Assembly (NCBI GenBank): GCA_044221555.1 | Contig: JBGAOY010000011.1 | Location: 62,001 to 126,000, forward strand | Source of the DNA: JAEUJM01 sp044221555 | GTDB lineage: Bacteria > Actinomycetota > Acidimicrobiia > Acidimicrobiales > DATDAH01 | DNA: 64,000 nucleotides | Direction of reading: 5' to 3' | Part shown: positions 30,356-40,121 of the stretch, piece by piece | Position numbering within the stretch: the first letter of the stretch is position 1 | Layout: every line of letters begins with the position of its first letter | The notes under the pieces: model-generated | Seen by the model: only the letters and a program-made list of their open reading frames with translations | What the model was told of the DNA's origin: nothing | Databases searched by the model: none | Position numbers and translations under genes: made by a program

Positions 30356-33300
30356 GTGAGCCTCGGTTCCCTGCCCAAGCTGCTGCGCGACGAGCCTGCC
30401 GTCCTGCAGCTGCTGGGGCGGTCGTCGGCGGTGCTGGCGGTGCCCGAGCCCGCCCGGGCGTTCACCATCGCCGGCCTGGCCGAGATCTCCCAGCGGTCGC
30501 CGCTGGTGGTCGCGGTCCCGACCTCGGGCGACGCCGAGCGCATGGTGCGCGACCTGGCCGCGTTCCTCGGCGAGGGCCAGGTCGACCTGTTCCCCGCGTG
30601 GGAGACGCTGCCGTTCGAGCGGGTCAGCCCCAGCGTCGAGACCATGGGCCGCCGGCTCCGCGGGATGTGGCGCCTGCGCCACCCCGAGCGCCTGCCCCGC
30701 GTGCTGGTGGCACCCGTGCGGGCGCTCGTCCAGCGTCTGGGTCCCCACGTGGAGGACGTGGAGCCGGTGGTCGTGGGCCGGGGCGAGGCCGTCGACGCCA
30801 CCGAGCTGGTGGAGCGTCTGGTGCGGGCCGGCTACCGCCGCGAGTACCAGGTGGAGCACCGGGGCGAGCTGGCGGTGCGGGGCTCGATCATCGACGTGTT
30901 CCCCTCCACCGCCGACGCGCCCGTCCGCATCGACCTCTGGGGTGACGAGGTCGACCGGCTGACCGAGTTCTCGGTGGCCGACCAGCGCTCGACGGTCGAA
31001 TTGTCCGAGGTCGAGGTCTTCGGGTGCCGCGAGCTGCTGCCCACCGACGAGGTGCGGGCGCGGGCCGAGGCCCTCGTGGCCAGCGAGCCGTGGGGTCGCG
31101 AGCACTGGGAGCGCCTCGCGGCGGGTGAGACCTTCGACGGCATGGAGTCCTGGCTCGGCTGGCTGGTGGACGACGAGCACCTGCTGCCCGACCTCTTGCC
31201 CGCCGACGCGCAGCTGCTGCTGGTCGAGCCCACCCGCATGCGTGACCGCGCCGCCGACCTGCTGGCCGAGGAGGCCGACCTGGCGGCCACGCTCTCGCAG
31301 ACGTGGGGAGCGGGCGGTCGCGAGTTCCCCCAGCTGCACCTGGGCTTCGATCGGCTGCTGGCCCACACCGAGGTGCCGGCCTGGTCGGTCACCAACGCCC
31401 CCGAGGGGCCCGAGGTGGTCACGGTGGGGGCCTTCGGGTGGGACCCCGTGGTGGGCGACGGGTCGCGACTGGTCAAGCAGTTGGCCGACCTGCTGGCCGA
31501 CGGCTTCCGGCTCGTCGTGGCCGCGGACGGTGCCGGCTCCGGCCGGCGGGTGGCGCAGCTGCTCTCCGAGCACGGGGTGGACGTGGTCGATCGGCTCGAG
31601 GCGTCGATGCCCCGCCTCGGCGACGCCGCCGCGCCCCTCGACCTCACCCGTCCGGGCGGGCACCTCGTGGTGGCGCCGCTCGACCGGGGCTTCGTGATCC
31701 CGTCGCTGAGGCTGGCGGTGCTCACCGAGGGCGACGTCACCGGGCGGCGACGGGCCCACCGCCCACCCCGGCCCCGCCAGCGCGACGCACGGGGCTTCTT
31801 CGACGATCTGACCGTCGGCGACCATGTGGTGCACCACCAGCACGGGGTGGCGCGCTACGGCGGCATGGTCAAGCGGGCCATCGCCGGCCACGAGCGGGAC
31901 TACCTGCTGCTCGAGTACCGCAGCGGCGACCGGCTCTACGTCCCCTCCGACCAGATCGACGCCGTCCGCCACTACACCGGTGGCGAGACGCCCACGCTCA
32001 GCCGCCTCAACGGCTCGGACTGGCAGAAGACCAAATCCAAGGTGCGCTCGGCGGTGGCCGAGATCGCCCAGGAGCTGGTGGTGCTGTACCAGACCCGGGT
32101 CAACAGCGAGGGCATCGCGTTCGGGCCCGACACCCCGTGGCAGCGCGAGCTCGAGGACGCGTTCCCCTACCGGGAGACGCCCGACCAGCTCACCGCCATC
32201 ACCGAGGTGAAGGCCGACATGGAGGAGCCGGTGCCGATGGACCGGCTGGTGTGCGGCGACGTGGGTTTCGGCAAGACCGAGGTGGCCATCCGGGCGGTCT
32301 TCAAGGCGGTGCAGGACGGCACCCAGGCCGCCATCCTCGTGCCCACCACGCTGCTGGCCCAGCAGCACTACCAGACCTTCAGCGAGCGCTACGCCCCGTA
32401 CCCGATCCGCGTCGAGGTGCTCAGCCGGTTCCTCACCAATGCACAGGCCCGTGCCGTGGCCCAGGGGGTCCGTGACGGCTCGGTCGACGTGATCATCGGC
32501 ACCCACCGGCTGCTGTCGGAGGACATCGGCTTCAAGAAGCTGGGCCTGCTGGTGGTGGACGAGGAGCAGCGCTTCGGGGTGAGCCACAAGGAGGCCATGA
32601 AGAAGCTGAAGGCCGACGTCGACGTCCTGACCCTCACGGCCACGCCCATCCCCCGGACCCTCGAGATGAGCCTCACCGGCATCCGCGACCTGACCCTGCT
32701 CAACACCGCGCCGGCCGAGCGCCAGCCCATCCTCACCTACGTCGGCGAGTACGACGAGCGCGCGGTCTCCGAGGCGATCCGGCGCGAGCTGCTCCGCGAC
32801 GGCCAGGTGTTCTTCGTGCACAACCGCGTGAAGGACATCGAGGCGGTCGCCGCGGGCCTCCGCGACCTGGTGCCCGAGGCCCGCATCGCGGTCGCCCACG
32901 GCCAGATGGACGAGGGGACGCTCGAGCGGGTGGTGATCGACTTCTGGGAGGGCCGCTTCGACGTGCTCGTGTGCACCACCATCATCGAGTCGGGCATCGA
33001 CATGCCCACGGTGAACACCCTGGTGGTCGACCGCGCCGATCTCCTGGGTCTGGGGCAGCTGCACCAGTTGCGGGGGCGGGTGGGCCGGTCGGGCTCGCGG
33101 GCCTACGCCTACCTCTTCACCCCGCGCGACCGGGCCCTCACCGAGGAGGCCTACGAGCGGCTGAAGACCATCGGGGAGGCCACGGAGCTGGGCTCGGGCT
33201 TCAAGATCGCCATGCGGGACCTCGAGATCCGGGGGGCGGGCAACCTGCTGGGCGTCGGGCAGTCGGGCCACATCGCCGCGGTGGGCTACGACCTGTACTG

Positions 33301-33820
33301 CCAGATGGTCACCGAGGCGGTGGCCGAGCTGAAGGGCGAGACGCCCGCCGAGCCGGCCGAGGTGAAGATCGACCTGCCCTTCGATGCCAACATCCCGCCC
33401 GACTACGTGCCCAAGGAGGAGCTGCGGCTCGAGGCCTACCGGCGCCTCGCCGCAGTCACCACCGAGGCCGAGGTGGACGACATCCGGGTGGAGTGGCAGG
33501 ACCGGTACGGGCCGCTGCCCGACACGGCCGAGGCCCTCCTCGGTGTTGCCCGCCTCCGGGCCGAGTGCGCCCGCCTGGGCCTGCGTGAGATCGCGGTCAC
33601 CAAGGGCCCCTCGTTCGGCGGGCCCGCCTACCTGGCCCGCTTCGCGCCGCTCTCGCTGCTCACCAGCCAGCAGATCCGCTTGAAGCGGCTGTCGCCCAAG
33701 GCCGTCTACAAAGAGGAGGTGGGCCAATTGCAGGTGCCGGTGAACACCGCCGACGACCTCGTCGACCACCTGGTGGCCCTGCTCCGACAGCTCGTGCCGG
33801 CCAACGCCACGGCGTCGTAG
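30356..33820 (+). CDS. mfd: transcription-repair coupling factor Mfd
   Basis: A 1154-residue DNA translocase that removes stalled RNA polymerase at lesions and recruits UvrA. It has the UvrB-homology region (about 60-330), the RNA-polymerase-interacting CarD-like domain (FFDDLTVGDHVVHHQHGVAR, about 480-550), Walker A GDVGFGKTEVA, the DEEQ box (VVDEEQRFGV), TATPIPRTLEM, and the TRG/C-terminal domain. The length is normal. GTG start with a leaderless -10. It is followed by the foldase lipoprotein and mazG, as mfd-mazG are in mycobacteria. Confidence 0.97.
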   Translation: MSLGSLPKLLRDEPAVLQLLGRSSAVLAVPEPARAFTIAGLAEISQRSPLVVAVPTSGDAERMVRDLAAFLGEGQVDLFPAWETLPFERVSPSVETMGRRLRGMWRLRHPERLPRVLVAPVRALVQRLGPHVEDVEPVVVGRGEAVDATELVERLVRAGYRREYQVEHRGELAVRGSIIDVFPSTADAPVRIDLWGDEVDRLTEFSVADQRSTVELSEVEVFGCRELLPTDEVRARAEALVASEPWGREHWERLAAGETFDGMESWLGWLVDDEHLLPDLLPADAQLLLVEPTRMRDRAADLLAEEADLAATLSQTWGAGGREFPQLHLGFDRLLAHTEVPAWSVTNAPEGPEVVTVGAFGWDPVVGDGSRLVKQLADLLADGFRLVVAADGAGSGRRVAQLLSEHGVDVVDRLEASMPRLGDAAAPLDLTRPGGHLVVAPLDRGFVIPSLRLAVLTEGDVTGRRRAHRPPRPRQRDARGFFDDLTVGDHVVHHQHGVARYGGMVKRAIAGHERDYLLLEYRSGDRLYVPSDQIDAVRHYTGGETPTLSRLNGSDWQKTKSKVRSAVAEIAQELVVLYQTRVNSEGIAFGPDTPWQRELEDAFPYRETPDQLTAITEVKADMEEPVPMDRLVCGDVGFGKTEVAIRAVFKAVQDGTQAAILVPTTLLAQQHYQTFSERYAPYPIRVEVLSRFLTNAQARAVAQGVRDGSVDVIIGTHRLLSEDIGFKKLGLLVVDEEQRFGVSHKEAMKKLKADVDVLTLTATPIPRTLEMSLTGIRDLTLLNTAPAERQPILTYVGEYDERAVSEAIRRELLRDGQVFFVHNRVKDIEAVAAGLRDLVPEARIAVAHGQMDEGTLERVVIDFWEGRFDVLVCTTIIESGIDMPTVNTLVVDRADLLGLGQLHQLRGRVGRSGSRAYAYLFTPRDRALTEEAYERLKTIGEATELGSGFKIAMRDLEIRGAGNLLGVGQSGHIAAVGYDLYCQMVTEAVAELKGETPAEPAEVKIDLPFDANIPPDYVPKEELRLEAYRRLAAVTTEAEVDDIRVEWQDRYGPLPDTAEALLGVARLRAECARLGLREIAVTKGPSFGGPAYLARFAPLSLLTSQQIRLKRLSPKAVYKEEVGQLQVPVNTADDLVDHLVALLRQLVPANATAS

Positions 33821-33857
33821 CCGTGACGCGGCGCTCCGGGCGGGACGTGGGCCGCGC

Positions 33858-33885
33858 TTGGCGCACGGACCCGTCCCCGTAGGAT
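33858..33885 (+). promoter_or_regulatory. promoter of the foldase lipoprotein gene
   Basis: TTGGCG (33858-33863) and TAGGAT (33880-33885) are spaced by 16 bases. The -10 ends 9 bases before the GTG, so the leader would be at most a few bases. Confidence 0.5.
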
Positions 33886-33894
33886 GATCCCCCT

Positions 33895-35033
33895 GTGACC
33901 CGCCCTCTTCGCCTCTCTCTCGTCGCGCTCGTCGTGCTGGCCGCCGCCCTCCTGTCGGCCTGTGGCGACTCCGCCGGCGGTACCGCGCTCACCGTCAACG
34001 GCACCGAGGTGTCGCAGGCCACCATCCAGACCGAGATCGACGACTTCGTCAGCTACGCGAAGGACAACCCCGACACGCAGTTCGCCCAGGCGATCTTCGG
34101 CGAGGGCGGCGATGGCCAGGACACGGTGACCACCGAGTTCACCGCTCAGGTGCTGCAGGAGCGGGTCGTGGCCATCATCGTCGGCGACGAGTTCGAGCGC
34201 CGCGACCTCGAGCTCACCGACGCCGACCGCCAGTCCGCCGAGTCGCAGTTCGCGGCCCAGCTCGCCCCCGCGCCGGAGACCGATCCCAACGCCGACCCGA
34301 CCGCACCGCCCACCACCGCCGACCCGGCGGCCGGCCAGGCGGTCTTCGACGGATTCTCCCAGGAGTTCCAGGACTACGAGGTGGAGTTCAACGCCCAGGC
34401 CGCGGTACTGCGCGAGGCGCTGGCGGCCGAGGCCAACGAGAACGCCGGCGTGACCGCGGCCGAGGTGCGGGCGTACTACGACGAGAACCAGGACCAGTTC
34501 ACCCAGAACTGCGTGGCCCACATCCTGGTGGACGACGAGGCCACCGCCAACGAGCTGCGGGCCCAGATCGAGGGCGGCGCCGACTTCGCCACCGTGGCCC
34601 AGGCCAACTCCACCGACACGGGATCGGCCGCCCAGGGCGGCGACCTCGGCTGCCAGCCGCCGGGGACGTTCGTGCCCGAGTTCGAGACGGCCATCGACGA
34701 GGCCGAGGTCGGCGTGGTGACCGAGCCCGTGCAGACGCAGTTCGGCTACCACCTGCTGCTCGTCAACTCCAAGGGCGTGCAGCCCTTCGCCGACGTGAAG
34801 GACCAGATCCGCCAGCAGCTCGCGACGCCGGCGGACGACCCGCTCAACACCTTCCTCGGCGACGCGCTGTCGTCGGCCGAGGTGGACGTCAACCCGCGCT
34901 TCGGCAGCTGGGACGCCGAGACCACCACGGTGATCCCGCCGGAGGGACCGACCGCGCCCAGCACCACCTCGCTGCCCGACCTGGGCTCGCCGACCGGCTC
35001 GGGCGCGACCGACACCACCGCCCCCAGCGGGGG

Positions 35034-35037
<4 letters not shown>
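33895..35037 (+). CDS. SurA/PrsA-like peptidyl-prolyl isomerase lipoprotein
   Basis: A 380-residue protein. The signal peptide ends in LLSAC. A SurA-type N-terminal helical domain follows (VNGTEVSQATIQTEID...). A parvulin PPIase domain is at about 200-300 (CVAHILVDDEATANEL, GGDLGCQPPGTFVPEFE, TQFGYHLLLV). The tail is Thr/Pro/Ser-rich and disordered. It should be anchored outside and help fold exported proteins. Its stop overlaps the mazG TTG start (TTGA), so the two are coupled although their functions differ. Confidence 0.9.
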
Positions 35038-36578
<1,541 letters not shown>

Positions 36579-36608
36579 CCTCGCCGTCCGACTGCTCGAC
36601 CCGCTCCT

Positions 36609-36658
36609 GTTCTGGCACCGGATTTGCCGGTCAGGGCCGGGAAATCCGGTGCCAGAAC
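36609..36658. repeat. long palindromic element, family member 1
   Basis: GTTCTGGCACCGGATTT (36609-36625) pairs perfectly with 36642-36658. Inside, after one G-G mismatch, CCGG pairs with CCGG around a TCAGGG loop. It ends 2 bases before the next ATG and starts 30 bases after the mazG stop. It shares its layout and the GGTCAGGGC centre with 39936-39985. Confidence 0.85.
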
Positions 36659-36660
36659 GG

Positions 36661-38163
36661 ATGGTGGCCGGGTTGATCGGGTCTGAGGACCTGCCGCTGG
36701 TGCCGGAGGGCTGGGCGCCGGCGCTGGCCGAGCTGGCCCGGCGGCGGGCCGCGGCGCAGGCCATGGGCGGCGCCGAGCGGGTCGACCGGTTGATGACCCA
36801 GCGGGGCAAGCTCGACGCCCGGGCCCGGCTGCAGCTGCTGTTCGATCCCGGCAGCTTCGTCGAGCTGGGGTCGCTCGTCGGCGGCCCCGACGCGCCCGGC
36901 GACGGGCTGGTGGCCGGGTTCGGCGAGGTCGACGGCCGGGTGGCGCTCGCCGCAGCCGAGGACTTCACCGTGCTGGGTGGCTCGATCGGCGCCGCGTCGG
37001 GGGCCAAGCGGTACCGGGTGGTGGAGCTGGCCGGCCAGGAGCGGGTACCCCTCGTCCTCCTGCTCGACGGTGCCGGCCACCGGTTGAACGCCGGCGGCGG
37101 GGCCTCGGCCCGCACGCCCAACGACCTGCTGGCCCTGGCCGACCTGTCGGGCCGGGTGCCGATGGTGTGCCTGGTGCTCGGTGCCTCGGCGGGGCACGGC
37201 GCGCTGGCCGCACCGCTCAGCGACTACGTGGTTATGACCCGGGCGGGTGCGCTGTTCACCGGTGGGCCGCCCCTGGTGAAGGCGGCGTTGGGCGAGGACG
37301 TCACCAAGGAGGAGCTCGGCGGGCCCGAGGTCTGCACCGCGGCGGGGACCGTGCACGCGGTGGTCGACGGCGACGCCGAGGCGCTGGCCCTGGCCCGCCG
37401 CTACCTGTCGTACTTCCCCTCCCACGCCGGCGGGCCAGCGCCGACGGTCGACGCATCCGACGGCGCGGACACCGGCCCCCGTCGCCTCGACGACCTGTTG
37501 TCCGTCGTTCCGGCCAACGACCGTCGGCCGTACCCGATGACCCAGGTGCTCGAGCGCCTGGTCGACGCGGGCAGTCTGCTGGCCGTCCAACCCGACTTCG
37601 GCCGATCGCTGATCACCGCGTTGGGCCGCATCGGGGGCCGGTCGGTGGCGCTGGTGGCCAACGACCCGTCTGCGCGGGCCGGCACCATCGACCGCCCGGC
37701 GGCGGTGAAGGGCGCCGAGTTCCTCGACACCGTGGGCGCCTTCGGCCTACCCGTGGTGTTCCTGGCCGACAACCCGGGCGTGCTGGCCGGCACCGCGGCC
37801 GAGCGCGACGGCGTGCTGAAGTGGGCCGGGCGCATGTTCCAGGCCGAGCGCCGCCTCACCGGGCCCAAGATCCACGTCACGCTGCGCAAGGCCTTCGGCT
37901 TCGGGTCGACCCTCATGGGCCACAACCCCTTCGACCACCAGACGCTCACGCTCGCCTTCCCCAACGTCACCATGAGCTCGATGCCGGCCGGCCCCGGCGG
38001 GGCCAGCGCCGGCCTCGACGCCGACGAGCAGGCGGCGGTCGAGGCGGCGCAGGCGGCCGGCGTGTGGCGCATGGCCGAGTCGCTCGGCATCGACGAGGTG
38101 ATCGACCCGCGCGACCTGCGCAACGCCGTCCTCGCCGCGCTGGCCCTCGCCGCCAACCGCTGA
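36661..38163 (+). CDS. acyl-CoA carboxylase-type carboxyltransferase subunit
   Basis: A 500-residue crotonase-fold carboxyltransferase, like the beta subunits of propionyl-, methylcrotonyl- or acetyl-CoA carboxylases. The start RVDRLMTQRGKLDARARLQLLFDPGSFVELG is typical. Later motifs: GGSIGAASGAKRYRVVELA (first half), NRRPYPMTQVLERLVD-like (ANDRRPYPM) and the acyl-CoA pocket FLDTVGAFGLPVVFLADNPG in the second half. It needs a biotinylated partner, which is not in the window. The ATG follows a palindrome directly with no ribosome binding site; a TTG 15 bases inside is another candidate. Confidence 0.88.
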   Translation: MVAGLIGSEDLPLVPEGWAPALAELARRRAAAQAMGGAERVDRLMTQRGKLDARARLQLLFDPGSFVELGSLVGGPDAPGDGLVAGFGEVDGRVALAAAEDFTVLGGSIGAASGAKRYRVVELAGQERVPLVLLLDGAGHRLNAGGGASARTPNDLLALADLSGRVPMVCLVLGASAGHGALAAPLSDYVVMTRAGALFTGGPPLVKAALGEDVTKEELGGPEVCTAAGTVHAVVDGDAEALALARRYLSYFPSHAGGPAPTVDASDGADTGPRRLDDLLSVVPANDRRPYPMTQVLERLVDAGSLLAVQPDFGRSLITALGRIGGRSVALVANDPSARAGTIDRPAAVKGAEFLDTVGAFGLPVVFLADNPGVLAGTAAERDGVLKWAGRMFQAERRLTGPKIHVTLRKAFGFGSTLMGHNPFDHQTLTLAFPNVTMSSMPAGPGGASAGLDADEQAAVEAAQAAGVWRMAESLGIDEVIDPRDLRNAVLAALALAANR

Positions 38164-38220
38164 CCGGCCCTCGCGGCCCCTCCCGGCACCCCGCCTCCCG
38201 CCCCTGTCCCCAGCTCTGGC

Positions 38221-38342
38221 GAACTGGCGCCCGATCCTGTCGCTGGGGGCACGCGATGAGGCGCCAGCTCACGAGACTGGCGAACTGGCGCCCGATCCTG
38301 TCGCTGGGGGCACGCGATGAGGCGCCAGTTCACGAGACTGCC
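38221..38342. repeat. 61-base direct repeat x 2, each a palindromic element
   Basis: Two adjacent 61-base copies (38221-38281, 38282-38342) differ at only two or three bases. Each contains GAACTGGCGCC near its start and GGCGCCAG(T/C)TC near its end, so each can fold into a hairpin with an 11-base stem (one mismatch in the first copy). It lies between convergent genes and resembles the palindrome at 39936-39985. Confidence 0.9.
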
Positions 38343-38374
38343 GAGGATGGTCGGGCCTTCGGCCGATACGGAGC

Positions 38375-39850
38375 TCAGGCCAGGTCGGCGTCGACCATGG
38401 CGGCGACGTTGAAGCCCGAGTCGACGGCCTGATGGGTGCCCGAGCCGCGGCCGCCGGCGTCGCAGCCGACCAGGTAGAGGCCGGGCAGCGGCGTGCGGGC
38501 GTCGGGCTTCGAGCGCCCCACCTGGCCGACCACCTGAGCGAGGCCGACCGCCTCGCCGCCGGCGCCCGGCACCACCGAGTCGCGCGTCATGCGCGAGATC
38601 TGGCGGGGACCGTAGGGCTCGGTGCGGAGGGTGTGCTCGCGCAGGCCCGGGTACAGCTCGTCGAGGACCACCTGGGCCCGACGGACGGCCTCGGCGGGAA
38701 CCGGCGACTGCGGGTCCGGTGGCACGAACACCTGGATGTTGGCCACCTGGTGGCCGGGCTGGGCCACGAGGGAGGCGTCGAACTCGGAGGCCACGTCCAC
38801 CGCGATGAGCGGCACGTCGGGCCAGTCGCCGGCCACCATGGCGTCGTAGCGGGCCTGGTCCATCCAGCTCTGGTCGCTGAAGATCGGGGTGAGGGCGGCG
38901 TCGAACACCCGGGTGTCGAGCACGTAGCGGACGCCGGCGATCGACCAGCTGGGCTCGAGGCCCCGCACCCGCTCGACGTACTCGGCGTGGAAGCGCTCGG
39001 CGCCCGCGAGGCCGAGGATCGTCGGCTGGATGCCGGCGTTGGACACCACCGCCCGCGCCCGCACCAGGCCCTGGTCGGTCTCGACGCCGACCACCCGCCC
39101 GTCGTCGGTGGCGATGCGCCGCACACGGGTGCTGGAGAGGTAGGCGCCGCCGCCCTCGGCCACCACCTCGGCGCAGACCTCGGCCACCCTGCCGTAGCCC
39201 CCCTTGTGGAAGCGGCCGGCGCCGCCCAGCACCATGTTGCGCAGCACCAGCACCGCCTCCGACGCGGCCAGGCGGTCGACGGCCACCACGAACAACATGT
39301 TCAAGGTGGCGAAGATCTGGCTGGCCAGGCCCGTGGGCAACCCGAACGGGGCCATGTAGTCGGCCATGCCCACCTGGTCGAGGGCGGCCACCTCGTCGTC
39401 GGTCAGACCGAGCATGGTCAGGTAGAAGTCGCCCAGCGCGGCCAGGTCGTCGTCGGTGGCCCCGAACACCCGCCGCAGGTCGTCGATCTCGGCCTCGGAC
39501 CCGCTCTGGCGCAGCTCGCTGCGCATCAGCCGCCACTCGCCGCCGGGGGCCCGATAGCGCACGGCGGCGGCCTCGCCCTCGGGGATCAGGAGCTCGACCC
39601 GGTCGCCCACGCCCAGCACGTCGACCAACTCGTGGACGCGGGAGTCGGCGGCGGGGATGCCCACGGCGCCGAACATCTCGTAGCGGTAGCCCTTCCGGTC
39701 GAGGGTCTGGGTCTTGCCGCCGGCCCGCGGCGTCTTCTCGATCAGCGCCACCCTGCGGCCGGCCAGGGTGAGCAGCGCCGCGGCGGTGGCGCCGCCGTAG
39801 CCGGCGCCGATCACGATCACGTCGAAGTCACCGAGGTCGAGGTCGCCCAT
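38375..39850 (-). CDS. FAD-dependent oxidoreductase, phytoene desaturase/CrtISO type
   Basis: A 491-residue flavoprotein. The dinucleotide-binding motif is VIVIGAGYGGATAAALL at 11-27, followed by EKTPRAGGKTQT. The C-terminal FAD-contact region is TPLPGLYLVGCDAGGRGSGTH followed by QAVDSGFNVA. This is the CrtI-like amine-oxidase fold used by carotenoid desaturases, isomerases and related retinol saturases. No other carotenoid gene is present, so the substrate is open. A weak GGATTCGGGG lies before the ATG. It is divergent from the flavoprotein at 40.1 kb. Confidence 0.88.
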   Translation of the reverse strand: MGDLDLGDFDVIVIGAGYGGATAAALLTLAGRRVALIEKTPRAGGKTQTLDRKGYRYEMFGAVGIPAADSRVHELVDVLGVGDRVELLIPEGEAAAVRYRAPGGEWRLMRSELRQSGSEAEIDDLRRVFGATDDDLAALGDFYLTMLGLTDDEVAALDQVGMADYMAPFGLPTGLASQIFATLNMLFVVAVDRLAASEAVLVLRNMVLGGAGRFHKGGYGRVAEVCAEVVAEGGGAYLSSTRVRRIATDDGRVVGVETDQGLVRARAVVSNAGIQPTILGLAGAERFHAEYVERVRGLEPSWSIAGVRYVLDTRVFDAALTPIFSDQSWMDQARYDAMVAGDWPDVPLIAVDVASEFDASLVAQPGHQVANIQVFVPPDPQSPVPAEAVRRAQVVLDELYPGLREHTLRTEPYGPRQISRMTRDSVVPGAGGEAVGLAQVVGQVGRSKPDARTPLPGLYLVGCDAGGRGSGTHQAVDSGFNVAAMVDADLA

Positions 39851-39880
39851 GCCCCGAATCCTCACACGCCGACCCCCGGT

Positions 39881-39931
39881 CCCTGAACCGCATCCCTGAA
39901 CTGCATCCCTGAGCCGCATCACGAACCGCAT
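39881..39931. repeat. 13-base unit x 4
   Basis: CCCTGAACCGCAT, CCCTGAACTGCAT, CCCTGAGCCGCAT and a shortened CACGAACCGCAT follow one another and run straight into the palindrome at 39936. Confidence 0.8.
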
Positions 39932-39935
39932 CCCC

Positions 39936-39985
39936 GAACTGGCGCCCGATCCGTCGGTCAGGGCGACCGAATCGGGCGCCAGTTC
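39936..39985. repeat. long palindromic element, family member 3
   Basis: GAACTGGCGCCCGAT (39936-39950) pairs perfectly with ATCGGGCGCCAGTTC (39971-39985). Inside, TCGGTC pairs with GACCGA around AGGGC, leaving a 3-base bulge, for 21 paired bases in all. It lies in the divergent region upstream of the flavoprotein gene. Confidence 0.9.
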
Positions 39986-40020
39986 ACCGCGGTTCCGCCG
40001 GGTCGGGGGAGAGGTCGCGT

Positions 40021-40068
40021 GCGAGGCCGGGTGCGACGCCGGGGGCGAGGCCGGGTGCGACACCGGGC
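40021..40068. repeat. 24-base unit x 2
   Basis: Two tandem copies of GCGAGGCCGGGTGCGACGCC plus four further bases, differing at two or three positions, directly upstream of the 40.1 kb promoter. Confidence 0.7.
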
Positions 40069-40109
40069 GTTGTGACCTTCGGCCCTGTGCGCGGGCGGCC
40101 CGCCGTCGC

Positions 40110-40115
40110 TAGGTT
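40110..40115 (+). promoter_or_regulatory. -10 of the GltS-like gene, predicted leaderless
   Basis: TAGGTT ends 6 bases before the GTG start; no Shine-Dalgarno is present. Confidence 0.55.
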
Positions 40116-40121
40116 CCCGGC

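Noticed and set aside
30263..33769. A 1168-codon open frame on the minus strand across mfd.
   Set aside because: It is the antisense shadow of mfd. In GC-rich DNA stops are rare, and its codons lack the third-position bias and any recognisable motif.
33884..33898. A 4-codon ORF overlapping the foldase gene start.
   Set aside because: Its ATG lies inside the -10 element, so it would not be transcribed.
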